Assembly (NCBI RefSeq): GCF_009834225.1
Contig: NZ_CP047176.1
Location: 1,922,001 to 1,986,000 of the forward strand
DNA: 64,000 nt
Source: Rathayibacter sp. VKM Ac-2759
Lineage (GTDB): Bacteria > Actinomycetota > Actinomycetes > Actinomycetales > Microbacteriaceae
Reading direction: 5' to 3'
Shown here: in pieces, positions 24,720 to 33,879 of the stretch
Numbering within the stretch: the first letter of the stretch is position 1
Layout: each line of letters begins with the position of its first letter
The notes under the pieces: generated by a model
Told to the model about the DNA's origin: nothing
The model's database searches: none
What the model saw: only the letters and a program-made list of their open reading frames with translations
Made by a program: the position numbers and the translations under genes

Positions 24720-26212
24720 TCCGCCGGCTGCTCATCGCCAATCGCGGCGAGATCGCCCTCCGGATCCTCAGGACCTGCCGAGAGCTCGGCATCGAGGTCG
24801 TCGCCGTGCACAGCTCCGCCGACTCCGACTCCGAGGTGGTCCGTCTCGCCGACATCGCCGTGAACATCGGGCCCCCGGCACCGCGCCGGAGCTACCTCAA
24901 CATCCCCAACATCGTCGAGGCGGCCCTGCAGACCGGTGCCGACGCCGTCCACCCCGGCTACGGATTCCTCTCCGAGGACCCGGACTTCGCGGAGATCTGC
25001 GAGGCGGCGGGACTCGTGTTCATCGGGCCTCCGTCCTCGGTGATGCAGAGCATGGGGAACAAGGCCACCGCACGCGGGCTGATGCGTGCGGCGGGGCTGC
25101 CGATGCTGCCGGGAGTGGTGGAGCCGGTCCGCTCGGTCCGCGAGGGCCAGCAGATCGCCGACGCCATCGGCTATCCGGTCATCATCAAGGCCGCTGCCGG
25201 CGGCGGAGGTCGGGGGATGACCGTCGTCCGCACCCGCGAGCAGTTCAGCGACGCGTACCTCACCACTCGCGAGGTCGCCAGGGCGGTGTTCAGCGACCCG
25301 GCGGTCTACGTGGAGCGCTTCCTCCCCGGCGCCCGTCACGTCGAGGTGCAGGTGCTCTGCGACCAGCACGGCAACGGAGTCTCCCTCGGCGAGCGCGACT
25401 GCTCGCTGCAGCGCCGCCACCAGAAGCTCCTGGAGGAGGCGCCCGCCGCCCGCCTGACCCCCGCCCGGCGGGAGCGCCTCGGGGCGCTGGCCGTCCTCGG
25501 TGCGCTGTCGGTCGGCTACACGGGGGCGGGAACCGTGGAGTTCCTCATCGACGGAGCCGACGAGCCGTACTTCATGGAGATGAACGCCAGGATCCAGGTC
25601 GAGCACCCGGTCACCGAGCTGGTGACGGGCATCGACCTCGTCCGCGAGCAGATCCTGATCGCGGACGGAGTACCGCTGTCCTTCGGGCAGGAGGACGTCC
25701 GCTGCCTCGGCACCGCCATCGAGTGCCGCATCAACGCGGAGGACCCGGCCCGCGGCTTCGCGCCCGCCCCTGGTCGACTCGAGGACTTCCGGGCACCGGG
25801 CGGGCCGTGGACGCGCCTGGACACCGGGTACCGGGAAGGGGATCGGGTGAGCCCGCACTACGACTCCCTGATCGCCAAGCTCATCGTCTGGGCCCCGACC
25901 CGCGATCAGGCGCTGGACCGCATGGACCGGGCGCTCGCCGAGATGACGCTGGAGGGTCCGGGCCTGACGACCACGGCCGACCTGCACCGCGCCCTGGTGA
26001 GCCACCCCGACATCCGCGCCGACCGCCACGACATCCAGTTCCTCGACCGGGAGATGCCTGACCTCATCGTCCGCGCCGCCGAGATCCACTCGAGGGAGCT
26101 CGGCTCCCCTCCCCCTGCAGTCGGCCTCCGTGCCGGCGGACCGGCGCACGAGGGGCCGCCGGCCGTCGCCCTCCCACCCACTCCCCTCACGACGGAGGTC
26201 CTACCGATATGA
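24716..26212 (+). CDS. accC: biotin carboxylase subunit AccC
   Basis: 498 residues, slightly longer than E. coli AccC. Order: N-terminal domain LLIANRGEIALRILRTCRELGI, HPGYGFLSEDPDFAE, ATP-grasp with AAAGGGGRGMTVV, YVERFLPGARHVEVQVL, EMNARIQVEHPVTELVTG, and the C-terminal biotin-carboxylase domain. It carboxylates biotin on AccB using ATP and bicarbonate. The GTG start overlaps accB; a stand-alone AccC with no biotinyl domain is consistent with the separate accB. The C-terminal 40 residues are Pro/Ala-rich and nonconserved, and the end overlaps the ACP start. Confidence 0.94.
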   Translation: MIRRLLIANRGEIALRILRTCRELGIEVVAVHSSADSDSEVVRLADIAVNIGPPAPRRSYLNIPNIVEAALQTGADAVHPGYGFLSEDPDFAEICEAAGLVFIGPPSSVMQSMGNKATARGLMRAAGLPMLPGVVEPVRSVREGQQIADAIGYPVIIKAAAGGGGRGMTVVRTREQFSDAYLTTREVARAVFSDPAVYVERFLPGARHVEVQVLCDQHGNGVSLGERDCSLQRRHQKLLEEAPAARLTPARRERLGALAVLGALSVGYTGAGTVEFLIDGADEPYFMEMNARIQVEHPVTELVTGIDLVREQILIADGVPLSFGQEDVRCLGTAIECRINAEDPARGFAPAPGRLEDFRAPGGPWTRLDTGYREGDRVSPHYDSLIAKLIVWAPTRDQALDRMDRALAEMTLEGPGLTTTADLHRALVSHPDIRADRHDIQFLDREMPDLIVRAAEIHSRELGSPPPAVGLRAGGPAHEGPPAVALPPTPLTTEVLPI

Positions 26213-26475
26213 ACGACACCTTCACCCTCGACGCCCTGATGACGCTGCTGACCCGGAAAGCGGGTCTGCCGCTCTCGGCGCACACCGACGACCCGGACGC
26301 ACGGTTCTCGGACGTCGACCTCGACTCTCTGGCCTTCCTCGAGATGCAGACCGCTCTCGCGGAGACCTACGGTGTCGAGCTGCCCGACGACCAGACGGAG
26401 CGGTACACGTTCGGCGAGATCGTCGACCTGGTGCAGGACCGACTGGCGGAGCGCTCCGTCGAGCGGGCCCGGTGA
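26209..26475 (+). CDS. polyketide acyl carrier protein
   Basis: 88 residues, four-helix ACP. The phosphopantetheine site is S40 in DVDLDSLAFLEMQ. ACGGAGG lies ten bases before the ATG, which overlaps the accC stop. The sequence, with its place between ACC and the cyclase, is that of a type II PKS ACP rather than the fatty-acid ACP. It should be activated by the AcpS-type transferase encoded at the end of the same cluster. Confidence 0.92.
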   Translation: MNDTFTLDALMTLLTRKAGLPLSAHTDDPDARFSDVDLDSLAFLEMQTALAETYGVELPDDQTERYTFGEIVDLVQDRLAERSVERAR

Positions 26476-27041
26476 CCGGCGTGTCCACGACGAGCAGCGG
26501 CCCGACGAGCGCCGACCGGGCGACCGGATCGGCACCTCCGGACGCCTCGACCGCGGGACCCGCCGACGAGTCCGTCGACACCGAGGGCCACACGGACAAC
26601 TCCGTGGTCATCGAGGCGCCGCTCGAGCTGGTCTGGCGGATGACCAACGACCTCTCCACGTGGCCGACGCTCTTCACCGAGTACTCCTCGGTCGACGTCC
26701 TCGAGAGCCGGGACGGGAGCTGGTTCCTGTTCCGGCTGGCCCTGCACCCCGATGCCGACGGGACCGTGTGGAGCTGGATCTCGGAGCGGACGCTCGATCC
26801 GATCGCCCACCGGGTCACGGCCCGGCGGGTCGAGCCCGGCCCGTTCGAGTTCATGGACATCGAGTGGACGTTCCGCTCCCTCCCGGGCGGGACGGTCATG
26901 CGATGGGTGCAGGACTTCCGCATGCGGGACGACGCGCCGATCGACACCGCCGCGATGACCCGGCGCATCAACGGCACCAGCCGTCAGCAGATGGCCGTCA
27001 TCGCCGAGAAGGTGCGCGACGCCGCCGACCGCGTCTCATGA
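26472..27041 (+). CDS. SRPBCC aromatase/cyclase (polyketide cyclase family)
   Basis: 189 residues. A 45-residue Ser/Thr/Ala-rich N-terminal extension precedes a single START-like domain: DNSVVIEAPLELVWRMTNDL, WPTLFTEYSSVDVLE, FEFMDIEWTFRSLPGG and a C-terminal long helix ending QQMAVIAEKVRDAA. Single-domain aromatase/cyclases of this type act in whiE-like and tetracenomycin pathways on unreduced chains, catalysing first-ring closure and aromatisation. The GTG start overlaps the ACP stop; the true start may be further in, because the extension is not conserved. Confidence 0.88.
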   Translation: MTGVSTTSSGPTSADRATGSAPPDASTAGPADESVDTEGHTDNSVVIEAPLELVWRMTNDLSTWPTLFTEYSSVDVLESRDGSWFLFRLALHPDADGTVWSWISERTLDPIAHRVTARRVEPGPFEFMDIEWTFRSLPGGTVMRWVQDFRMRDDAPIDTAAMTRRINGTSRQQMAVIAEKVRDAADRVS

Positions 27042-27099
27042 CCGCTCCGGCGCACCCGCGCCCCCTCCCCTCCGAATCCCGCACTGCCGAGGAGTCCCG

Positions 27100-27531
27100 A
27101 TGACCATCACTGCGCACCCCGTCACCCCCGTCGCCTGCGGCCCCGTCGTGCACCGCGACGACGCCCCGTCCAACCGCCGACGCGGTGGCGACATCCGCAC
27201 TCTGCTCTCGCCCGCCAGCGTCGGCGCCACGGCGGGATTCCTGGGGACGCTCACCCTCGAGCCGGGTGAGATCGTGACCGAGCACTGGCATCCGTACTCC
27301 GAGGAGTTCCTCTACTGCGTCCGCGGCGACGTCTCGATCACCGTCGACGCCGAGGAGCGCCGGCTGACCGAGGAGTCGGCGATCCACATCCCGGTGGGGG
27401 TGCGGCACCGCATCGTCAACGACGGCGCGGAGCCCGCCTTCTTCGTCTTCACCTGCGGGCCGCTGGCGCCTCGCCCCGAGCTGGGCCACGTCGACACCGA
27501 GGTGCCGCCGGGAGCCGGTGGCGCGCGATGA
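27100..27531 (+). CDS. cupin-domain polyketide biosynthesis protein
   Basis: 143 residues with one cupin barrel. Motif 1 is [20 protein letters not shown] (His, His, Glu metal ligands) and motif 2 is [14 protein letters not shown]. Cupins of the WhiE ORFII/TcmJ type accompany type II minimal PKS genes and help cyclisation or oxidation, although their catalysis is poorly defined. GAGGAG lies eight bases before the ATG. The stop overlaps the KS-alpha start by four bases, so it is coupled to the minimal PKS. Confidence 0.9.
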   Translation: MTITAHPVTPVACGPVVHRDDAPSNRRRGGDIRTLLSPASVGATAGFLGTLTLEPGEIVTEHWHPYSEEFLYCVRGDVSITVDAEERRLTEESAIHIPVGVRHRIVNDGAEPAFFVFTCGPLAPRPELGHVDTEVPPGAGGAR

Positions 27532-28808
27532 GCGCGGGACGACGGGTCGTGGTCACCGGGGTCGGTGTCGTCGCACCGGGCGGCATCGGGAAGCAGGCCT
27601 TCTGGGGCATGCTGACGGAGGGGCGCACGGCCACCGCCAGGATCAGCTTCTTCGACGCCTCCCGGTTCCGGTCGCAGATCGCCGCGGAGGTCGACTTCGA
27701 TCCGCTCGCCTGCGGCCTGACTCCGCAGGAGGTCCACCGGAACGACCGCTTCGTCCAGTTCGCCCTCGTCGCGGCCGATGAAGCCGTCGCCGACAGCGGG
27801 CTCGACCTGCAGTCGGGGGAAGGAGTCGATCACGACCGGCTCGCCGTGAGCCTCGGCAGCGCCGTCGGCGCGACGACCCGCCTCGAGGACGAGTACGTCG
27901 ACGTCAGCAACCACGGCAGGGACTGGCTGGTCGATCCCGCCTACGGCTCGAGGTTCCTCTACAACGCCCTGGTGCCCAGCAGCGCCGCGACCGAGCTCGC
28001 GGTCCGCTTCCACGCTCACGGGCCGGCGTCCGTCATGTCGACCGGATGCACCTCGGGCCTGGACGCCGTCGGCTACGGCGCCCAGCTGATCGAGGACGGC
28101 GACGCCGACATCGTCATCGCCGGGGCGAGCGACGCGCCCATCTCGCCGATCTCGCTCGCGTGCTTCGACACGATCCACGCCACCTCGGCCCGCAACGACG
28201 ATCCCGAGCACGCGTCCCGTCCGTTCGACGCCACCCGGGACGGATTCGTCATGGGAGAGGGCGGTGCCGTGCTGATCCTGGAGGAGTACTCGCACGCTCG
28301 AGCCCGCGGCGCCCACGTGTACTGCGAGGTCGGCGGCTTCGCGAACAGGTGCAACGCGTTCCACATGACCGGACTCCGGCCCGACGGCGCGGAGATGAGC
28401 GCGGCGATCGACGCGGCGCTGCGGCAGGCGGAGCTCGACCCCTCCTCCGTCGACTACGTGAACGCCCACGGCTCCGGCACCAAGCAGAACGACCGGCACG
28501 AGACCGCAGCGGTGAAGCGCAGCCTGGGCCGCCACGCCTACGAGACCCCGATGAGCTCGATCAAGTCGATGGTCGGGCACTCGCTCGGCGCGATCGGCTC
28601 GATCGAGCTGGTCGCCTGCAGCCTCGCCATCGAGCACGGTGTCGTCCCGCCCACGGCGAACCTCGAGCAGCGCGACCCGGAGTGCGATCTGGACTACGTG
28701 CCCAAGACCGCGCGGGACATGCCGGTCGACGTCGTCCTCTCGGTGGGCAGCGGCTTCGGAGGCTTCCAGTCGGCTGTCGTGCTCGCGAAGCCCGGGGTGA
28801 CGGCATGA
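27528..28808 (+). CDS. type II PKS ketosynthase alpha subunit
   Basis: 426 residues, KAS II fold. The active-site residues are present: nucleophile C174 in [12 protein letters not shown]314 in [11 protein letters not shown] and H351 in [12 protein letters not shown]. The typical KS-alpha segments [19 protein letters not shown] and VNAHGSGT are intact. With the next gene it forms the KS-CLF heterodimer that builds a poly-beta-ketone on ACP. It is coupled on both sides (four-base overlaps). The order KS-CLF with upstream cupin and downstream monooxygenase and cyclase resembles spore-pigment clusters. Confidence 0.95.
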   Translation: MSAGRRVVVTGVGVVAPGGIGKQAFWGMLTEGRTATARISFFDASRFRSQIAAEVDFDPLACGLTPQEVHRNDRFVQFALVAADEAVADSGLDLQSGEGVDHDRLAVSLGSAVGATTRLEDEYVDVSNHGRDWLVDPAYGSRFLYNALVPSSAATELAVRFHAHGPASVMSTGCTSGLDAVGYGAQLIEDGDADIVIAGASDAPISPISLACFDTIHATSARNDDPEHASRPFDATRDGFVMGEGGAVLILEEYSHARARGAHVYCEVGGFANRCNAFHMTGLRPDGAEMSAAIDAALRQAELDPSSVDYVNAHGSGTKQNDRHETAAVKRSLGRHAYETPMSSIKSMVGHSLGAIGSIELVACSLAIEHGVVPPTANLEQRDPECDLDYVPKTARDMPVDVVLSVGSGFGGFQSAVVLAKPGVTA

Positions 28809-30073
28809 CCCGCGCGGTGATCACCGGCCTCGGTGTGATCGCTCCGAGCGGAGTCGGCGCGGACGCCCACTGGCGCAGCACCATCGCCGGCGACCTGAGG
28901 GTCCGCCGCATCACGGCCTTCGATCCGACGCGCTACTCCACGACCCTCGCGGGGCAGGTCGACGACTTCGAGGTCACCGACCACGTCGACCCGCGGCTGG
29001 TGGTGCAGACCGACCGCTGGACCTGGATGTCCCTGGCCGCGACCCGGATGGCCCTCGACGACGCCGGGTACGACCCGGCCGACCACGACCCGTTCGCGAC
29101 GTCGGTGGCTCTGGCCGCCGGCTCCGGCGGCAACGAGTTCGGTCAGCGGGAGCTGACCGGCCTCTACACCCGAGGACCTCGAGCGGTCGGCGCGTACCAG
29201 TCCATCGCGTGGTTCTACGCGGCGAGCACCGGGCAGTCCTCCATCCGCCACGCCACGAAGGGCCCGGCGAGCGTGCTGGTCTCCGAGGGGGCCGGCGGTC
29301 TGGACAGCCTCGGGCACGCGAGGCGGGTGATCCGCCGGGGCACCCCCGCGGTGATCGCCGGCGGAACCGAAGCTCCGCTGACGCCCTACGGCCTGACCTG
29401 CCACACCAGCAGCGGTCGCACGACCTCCGCCGCGGATCCCCGTGACGGGTACAAGCCGTTCGACGAGCGCGCCGGCGGCTACGCACCGGGCGAGGGCGGT
29501 GCCGTGCTCCTCGTCGAGGATCTGCAGACCGCGCTCACCCGCGGGAGCCCGCAGATCTACGGCGAGATCGCCGGCTACGCCGCGACCCACGACGCGTTCG
29601 ACTCCAACACTCCCTCGCCCGAGCCGACGCAGCTCGCCCGGGCGATGAGGCTCGCGATCGCGGACGCGGGACTGGAGGCCGAGGACATCGATCTCGTGGT
29701 GGCGGACGGCGCAGGAGTGGCCGAGCTGGACGCTCTCGAGGTCGCCGCGCTGCGCCTGGTCTTCGGCGATCGGATCGACGCCGTGCCGGTCACCGCTCCC
29801 CAGGGCTTCGTCGGCCGGCTGAGTGCCGGCGGGTCGGCGCTCAGCGCGGCGACGGCGCTCCAGGCCATCCGCGAGGGTCTGGCGCCCGCCGTCGGCAACC
29901 TCGACCGGCCCGACCCGGCCTACGGGCTCGACTTCGTGCGGGCACCACGCGAGCTCGATCTCGAGAACGTGCTGGTCAACGCCCGCGGGTTCGGCGGCTT
30001 CAACAGCTCGATGGTGCTGCGCCGGGTCACCGCATCCGATCTCGACCACCGCACCGAGGAGCCCCGCTCATGA
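28805..30073 (+). CDS. type II PKS chain length factor (KS-beta)
   Basis: 422 residues, homologous to KS-alpha but without the nucleophilic Cys: the segment reads [16 protein letters not shown]. Where most chain length factors carry Gln (EQAGGLD), this one has Gly162. Other expected CLF features are kept ([42 protein letters not shown]). The CLF fixes polyketide chain length by shaping the tunnel at the dimer interface. The Gln has been linked to malonyl decarboxylation for priming, so its loss may alter initiation. It overlaps KS-alpha and the monooxygenase start. Confidence 0.93.
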   Translation: MTRAVITGLGVIAPSGVGADAHWRSTIAGDLRVRRITAFDPTRYSTTLAGQVDDFEVTDHVDPRLVVQTDRWTWMSLAATRMALDDAGYDPADHDPFATSVALAAGSGGNEFGQRELTGLYTRGPRAVGAYQSIAWFYAASTGQSSIRHATKGPASVLVSEGAGGLDSLGHARRVIRRGTPAVIAGGTEAPLTPYGLTCHTSSGRTTSAADPRDGYKPFDERAGGYAPGEGGAVLLVEDLQTALTRGSPQIYGEIAGYAATHDAFDSNTPSPEPTQLARAMRLAIADAGLEAEDIDLVVADGAGVAELDALEVAALRLVFGDRIDAVPVTAPQGFVGRLSAGGSALSAATALQAIREGLAPAVGNLDRPDPAYGLDFVRAPRELDLENVLVNARGFGGFNSSMVLRRVTASDLDHRTEEPRS

Positions 30074-32676
30074 GCAGTCCCGCGATCAGAACAGTGCTGC
30101 GCATGCGCGCCCGCGAAGGGAGGGAGACGGAGTTCCAGGAGGCCTGGGCGCGGGCCGCGGCCGACATCAGCCACGTGCCCGGCAACGTGAGTCAGGAGCT
30201 CACGCGTGATCTCGACGACCCGCGGACCTTCGTGATCACGAGTGAGTGGATCGACAGGGCGGCGGTCGACGCGTTCGGCCGCAGCGAGCAGCGGGAGGGC
30301 CTGACCGCGAGCCTGCGCGATCTGCGCGACGACGCCTCCCGGAGCACCTACGAGCTGCTGAGCGTCGTCCCCGCGACGACGACTCCGCACGTGCGCATCG
30401 ACCTGACCACGCGGGTCGCGCCGGGCGAGGAGGAGGCGTTCGAGCGCGCCTACCGGATCGTCGCCTCGCGGCTGCTGGGCACCCCCGGGCTCGTGCGGGA
30501 GGAGCTCCTCACCGAGCCCGGCTCGCTCGTCTACCACATCTTCGCGGAGTGGGAGTCGGAGCAGTACTTCATCGACTGGGTGGAGGATCCGTCCCACGCC
30601 GATCAGAGCGGTCCGCTCGCGCGGTGGCTGTCGGTCGAGTTCGCCCGGCGCGTGCTCGAGATCCGCTTCCGCCCGCCGGAGCGCCTCGGCGCGGCGGGTG
30701 CGCAGGAGTTCGGCGCGGCGTCCCCGCCGCCGAGGCTCCCGGCACGGACACGTCCCGTGCCGGCCGCCTCCGCGCCAGCCACCGCCGCGCGGACCGCTCC
30801 TGCGCCGACCGCCTCTGCGCCGGCCGCCGCCGCGCCGATCGCTCCTGCGCCGACCGCCCCCGTTACCGTCCCGTCCGAGCCGGCGAGCGCCGAGAGACCA
30901 GAGCACTCCTCGGAGGCGCAGCCGCCGGCCGTGGCGCCGGTCGCACCGCCGTCCGCGGCGGGCGGCCGAGCCTCGAGCCGAGCCGCCCGCAGGACCGGCG
31001 ATCCCGACGTCCTGATCATCGGCGGTGGCCCGGTCGGGCTCACCTGCGCCATCGAGCTCGCGCGGAGGGGCGTGGCCGTCCGCATCGTCGACAAGCGCTC
31101 CGGACCGGCCGACCGCGCCGACAAGGCGATCGGCATCCACTGCCGCACCATGGAGATCTGGGAGGACCAGGGCGTCGTCGCCGACGCGATCCGCGCCGGC
31201 ATCTGGCTGCACGGTCAGACGGTCTACGTGAACGGGAAGAGGACCCACCAGGTCGACTGGTCGGGGCTCGACGAGCTGCCCTTCGCCCACCTCGGACTGC
31301 CGCAGTACGACACCGAGCGGATCCTCACCGAGCGGCTCGCAGGCCTCGGAGTGACGGTGGAGCGCGGTGTCGAACTGCTGTCCTTCGAGCAGGACGCCGA
31401 GGGAGTGGACGCGACGCTGGGCAGCGCCGACGGCACGACGACGGCACGAGCGCGGTTCCTGGTCGGCTGCGACGGCGGGCACAGCGCGGTCCGTGCCGGG
31501 CTGGGGCTCACGTTCGAGGGCGGCCTGTCGATGTTCCCGCAGCTGTTCATGCTCGGGGACGTCCGACTGGACTGGTCGATGCCGCCGGGCCACCTCCTGC
31601 GCTTCGTGCGGATCGAGGACGACGGCGACTTCACGGGCATGCTCGTCTGCGTCCCCCTCCCGGGTGCCGGGCGCTATCGCGTGGCGACCCTCGCCCCGCG
31701 GTCGCTGCAGAAGACCATCGGGGCGGGAGTGGTTCCCGCCGGGTTCTGGAGGGAGTACGCACCGCCCACGCTCGCCGACATCCAGGCGGTCCTCGACGAC
31801 CTCGCGCCGGAGCCGACGAGAGCCAGCGACCTGCGGTGGTCCTCGACCTTCCGGGTCAAGCACGGCATCGTCGACCACTACCGCGTGGGCAGTGTCTTCG
31901 TCGCCGGGGACGCCGCGCACCTGCATCCCCCCGCCGGTGGTCAGGGGATGAACACCGGGATCCAGGACGCCTGGAATCTGGGGTGGAAGCTCGCGCTCGC
32001 CGTCCAGGACAACGCCGCACCCGATCTGCTGGACAGCTACGAGGCCGAGCGCCGACCCGCCGGCCGGGCGATCGTCGACCGCGCCGTCTCGCTGGCCTTC
32101 ACCGACGAGATGGACATGGAGGACGAGAAGGCGCAGTTCCTGCTCGACATGCAGATGACCACGAGCTACGCCGGCAGCGCCCTCGTCGGTGAGGACGTCG
32201 CCGTCGAGGGAGCGCTGCGCGGACCGGCGCCGGGCGAGCGGGCGCCCGACGTGCACGGCCTCACGGCGTTCGGGGTCGGCCACGACCTCCGTCTCTTCGA
32301 CCTCACCCGCGGAACGAGATCCACGCTGCTGCTCCACGCCGACGACTCCGTCGACGAGAACGGACTCGTCGAGGCCGGCGCGCTGGCCCGGACGGCGCGG
32401 CACCGGTCCTCGGGCGAGGTCGACGCCTTCCTGATCACCGGTCCGGAGTCGCGGATCCCGGCGGATCTGGGCGTGCCCGTCCTGCGGGACGGCTCGGGCG
32501 AGTTCGCGAGGACCTACGGCGGGCCGGGTCTCACGGTCCACCTGATCCGTCCGGACGGCCACGTCGGGTACCGCAGCGCCGGTGCGGTCCCCGACGGCCT
32601 CGACGCTCACCTCCGGCAGCTCTTCGGCGACATCTCGCCGATCGACCGACCCTCCGAGAGAAATGAGAAGCCATGA
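30070..32676 (+). CDS. fusion of two ABM-like domains with an FAD-dependent aromatic hydroxylase
   Basis: 868 residues in three parts. Residues about 5-95 and 108-205 are antibiotic-biosynthesis-monooxygenase (ABM, ferredoxin-like) domains (RTVLRMRAREGRETEFQEAW; DLTTRVAPGEEEAFERAYRIV). Residues about 214-310 are an Ala/Pro-rich linker with TAPAPTASAPAA-type repeats. From about 313 is a PheA/TfdB-type flavoprotein hydroxylase with VLIIGGGPVGLTCAIELARRG, VGCDGGHSAVR and GDAAHLHPPAGGQGMNTGIQD (near 612), plus a thioredoxin-like C-terminal domain. In whiE-type clusters, ABM-type and FAD oxygenases are separate proteins. The frame is continuous with no sign of a sequence error at the junction. Likely roles are ring oxidation and quinone formation. 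Confidence 0.88.
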   Translation: MSSPAIRTVLRMRAREGRETEFQEAWARAAADISHVPGNVSQELTRDLDDPRTFVITSEWIDRAAVDAFGRSEQREGLTASLRDLRDDASRSTYELLSVVPATTTPHVRIDLTTRVAPGEEEAFERAYRIVASRLLGTPGLVREELLTEPGSLVYHIFAEWESEQYFIDWVEDPSHADQSGPLARWLSVEFARRVLEIRFRPPERLGAAGAQEFGAASPPPRLPARTRPVPAASAPATAARTAPAPTASAPAAAAPIAPAPTAPVTVPSEPASAERPEHSSEAQPPAVAPVAPPSAAGGRASSRAARRTGDPDVLIIGGGPVGLTCAIELARRGVAVRIVDKRSGPADRADKAIGIHCRTMEIWEDQGVVADAIRAGIWLHGQTVYVNGKRTHQVDWSGLDELPFAHLGLPQYDTERILTERLAGLGVTVERGVELLSFEQDAEGVDATLGSADGTTTARARFLVGCDGGHSAVRAGLGLTFEGGLSMFPQLFMLGDVRLDWSMPPGHLLRFVRIEDDGDFTGMLVCVPLPGAGRYRVATLAPRSLQKTIGAGVVPAGFWREYAPPTLADIQAVLDDLAPEPTRASDLRWSSTFRVKHGIVDHYRVGSVFVAGDAAHLHPPAGGQGMNTGIQDAWNLGWKLALAVQDNAAPDLLDSYEAERRPAGRAIVDRAVSLAFTDEMDMEDEKAQFLLDMQMTTSYAGSALVGEDVAVEGALRGPAPGERAPDVHGLTAFGVGHDLRLFDLTRGTRSTLLLHADDSVDENGLVEAGALARTARHRSSGEVDAFLITGPESRIPADLGVPVLRDGSGEFARTYGGPGLTVHLIRPDGHVGYRSAGAVPDGLDAHLRQLFGDISPIDRPSERNEKP

Positions 32677-33371
32677 CCTTCCGTCCGTTCCGCAACGTCA
32701 TCGTCTGCCGTATGGCCCCGGGAAGCGAGGACACGGTGGGAGCCGTCTTCGACCACTACGACCGGATCACGCGACCCCAGGACCTCGGCGTCGTCGGGCG
32801 CACTCTGCTCTCGCACGACGACCTCTACCTCCACGTGCTCGACCGCAAGCAGGATCCCGCGATCTCGGGTCAACGGCGCGGGCTGCCTGCTTTCGAGAAG
32901 ATCGCCGAGGAGATCGGTCCGTTCGTCACGCCGTACCCGAGCTACTGGGAGAACCCGTCGCACTCGGTCGCCAAGCAGTTCTACAGCTGGGTCCCCGAGG
33001 GGGACGTCCCCGAGGACCGGACGCTGACGGTCATCGTCCAGCGGATGAAGCCGGACTCTGAGGCCGACATCGCCCGGGTCTTCGCCGAGTCGGACGCCGG
33101 TCCCCTTCCCGTGGCGACCGGGGTCGCCGGCCGCTGGCTCTTCTCCATCGAGGACGTCTTCGTGCACCTCCTGGAGCAGGACAGCGCGCAGGCGGCCGCG
33201 GTGCGGCAGAACCACGAGTCGCTCCGGCCCGCCTTCGCGCGCGTGATGACGGATCTGAAGCCGTACGTCTCGCCGTACAGGCCGGAGGGATGGCAGACGC
33301 CGAGGGACTCGGTCGCCGCTTCCTTCTACCGGTGGGAGGCCGACGACTGGACGCCGCCGACCGACGCGTGA
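32673..33371 (+). CDS. tandem-duplicated TcmI-family polyketide cyclase
   Basis: 232 residues made of two TcmI-like domains. The first (about 1-110) carries NVIVCRMAPGSEDTVGAVFDHYD, LGVVGRTLLSHDDLYLHVLD and SVAKQFYSW. The second (about 117-225) carries LTVIVQRMKPDSEADIARVFAES, FSIEDVFVHLLEQ and SVAASFYRWEAD. Most TcmI proteins are single-domain, about 110 residues. The two halves differ enough to suggest an old duplication with specialised active sites. With the single-domain paralogue at the head of the operon, the cluster has three TcmI domains. The start overlaps the hydroxylase stop. Confidence 0.87.
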   Translation: MTFRPFRNVIVCRMAPGSEDTVGAVFDHYDRITRPQDLGVVGRTLLSHDDLYLHVLDRKQDPAISGQRRGLPAFEKIAEEIGPFVTPYPSYWENPSHSVAKQFYSWVPEGDVPEDRTLTVIVQRMKPDSEADIARVFAESDAGPLPVATGVAGRWLFSIEDVFVHLLEQDSAQAAAVRQNHESLRPAFARVMTDLKPYVSPYRPEGWQTPRDSVAASFYRWEADDWTPPTDA

Positions 33372-33465
33372 CCGGCGTGCTCGCGCTCCGAGGCCGCCCC
33401 CGCGTGCATCCTGCCCGCGGCCGGTGGAGGGCGGACGCGGCCGATGAGCAGAGGAGAGGAGGCCC

Positions 33466-33846
33466 GTGATCACCGGGATCGGGGTGGACGTCGTGGGGAT
33501 CCCGCGCTTCGAGCGCGTGCTGGAGCGCTCCCCCGGCCTGCTGCTGCGGCTCTTCGCGCCCGACGAGCGGACCCTCGCTCCCCGATCCCTGGCCGCGCGC
33601 TTCGCCGCCAAGGAGGCCCTCGTCAAGGCTCTCGGCGGGCCGAACGGCATGCGGTGGACCGATGTCGAGGTGGTCGGGGAGCCCTCGGGACGCCCGGCCT
33701 TCTCTCTCCGCGGTCCGACGGCCGACGTCGTCACGGCACTCGGGATCACCGCTCTGCACCTCTCGATCACGCGCGACGGCGGAGTCGCCGTCGCCTCCGT
33801 GATCGCGGAAGCCGGAGGGCCGGACATCGATCGACGGCAGAGGTGA
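33466..33846 (+). CDS. acpS: AcpS-type holo-ACP synthase (4'-phosphopantetheinyl transferase)
   Basis: 126 residues from a GTG preceded by GAGAGGAGG. The AcpS signature is present: GIGVDVVGIPRFERVL with the Mg-binding Asp, and LAARFAAKEALVKALGG with the catalytic Glu/Lys helix. It transfers phosphopantetheine from CoA to an ACP serine. It ends the polyketide operon, 94 bases after the cyclase gene, and probably activates the cluster's ACP. Whether the genome has another AcpS for fatty-acid synthesis cannot be seen here. Confidence 0.9.
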   Translation: MITGIGVDVVGIPRFERVLERSPGLLLRLFAPDERTLAPRSLAARFAAKEALVKALGGPNGMRWTDVEVVGEPSGRPAFSLRGPTADVVTALGITALHLSITRDGGVAVASVIAEAGGPDIDRRQR

Positions 33847-33879
33847 CCGAGGGAGCTGCTCGCGAGAGGCAGTGGTCCG

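Noticed and set aside
27038..27103. 21-codon frame overlapping the cyclase stop and the cupin start
   Set aside because: It has ATGA overlaps at both ends, but it is Pro/Ser-rich and too short; probably the accidental product of the junction.
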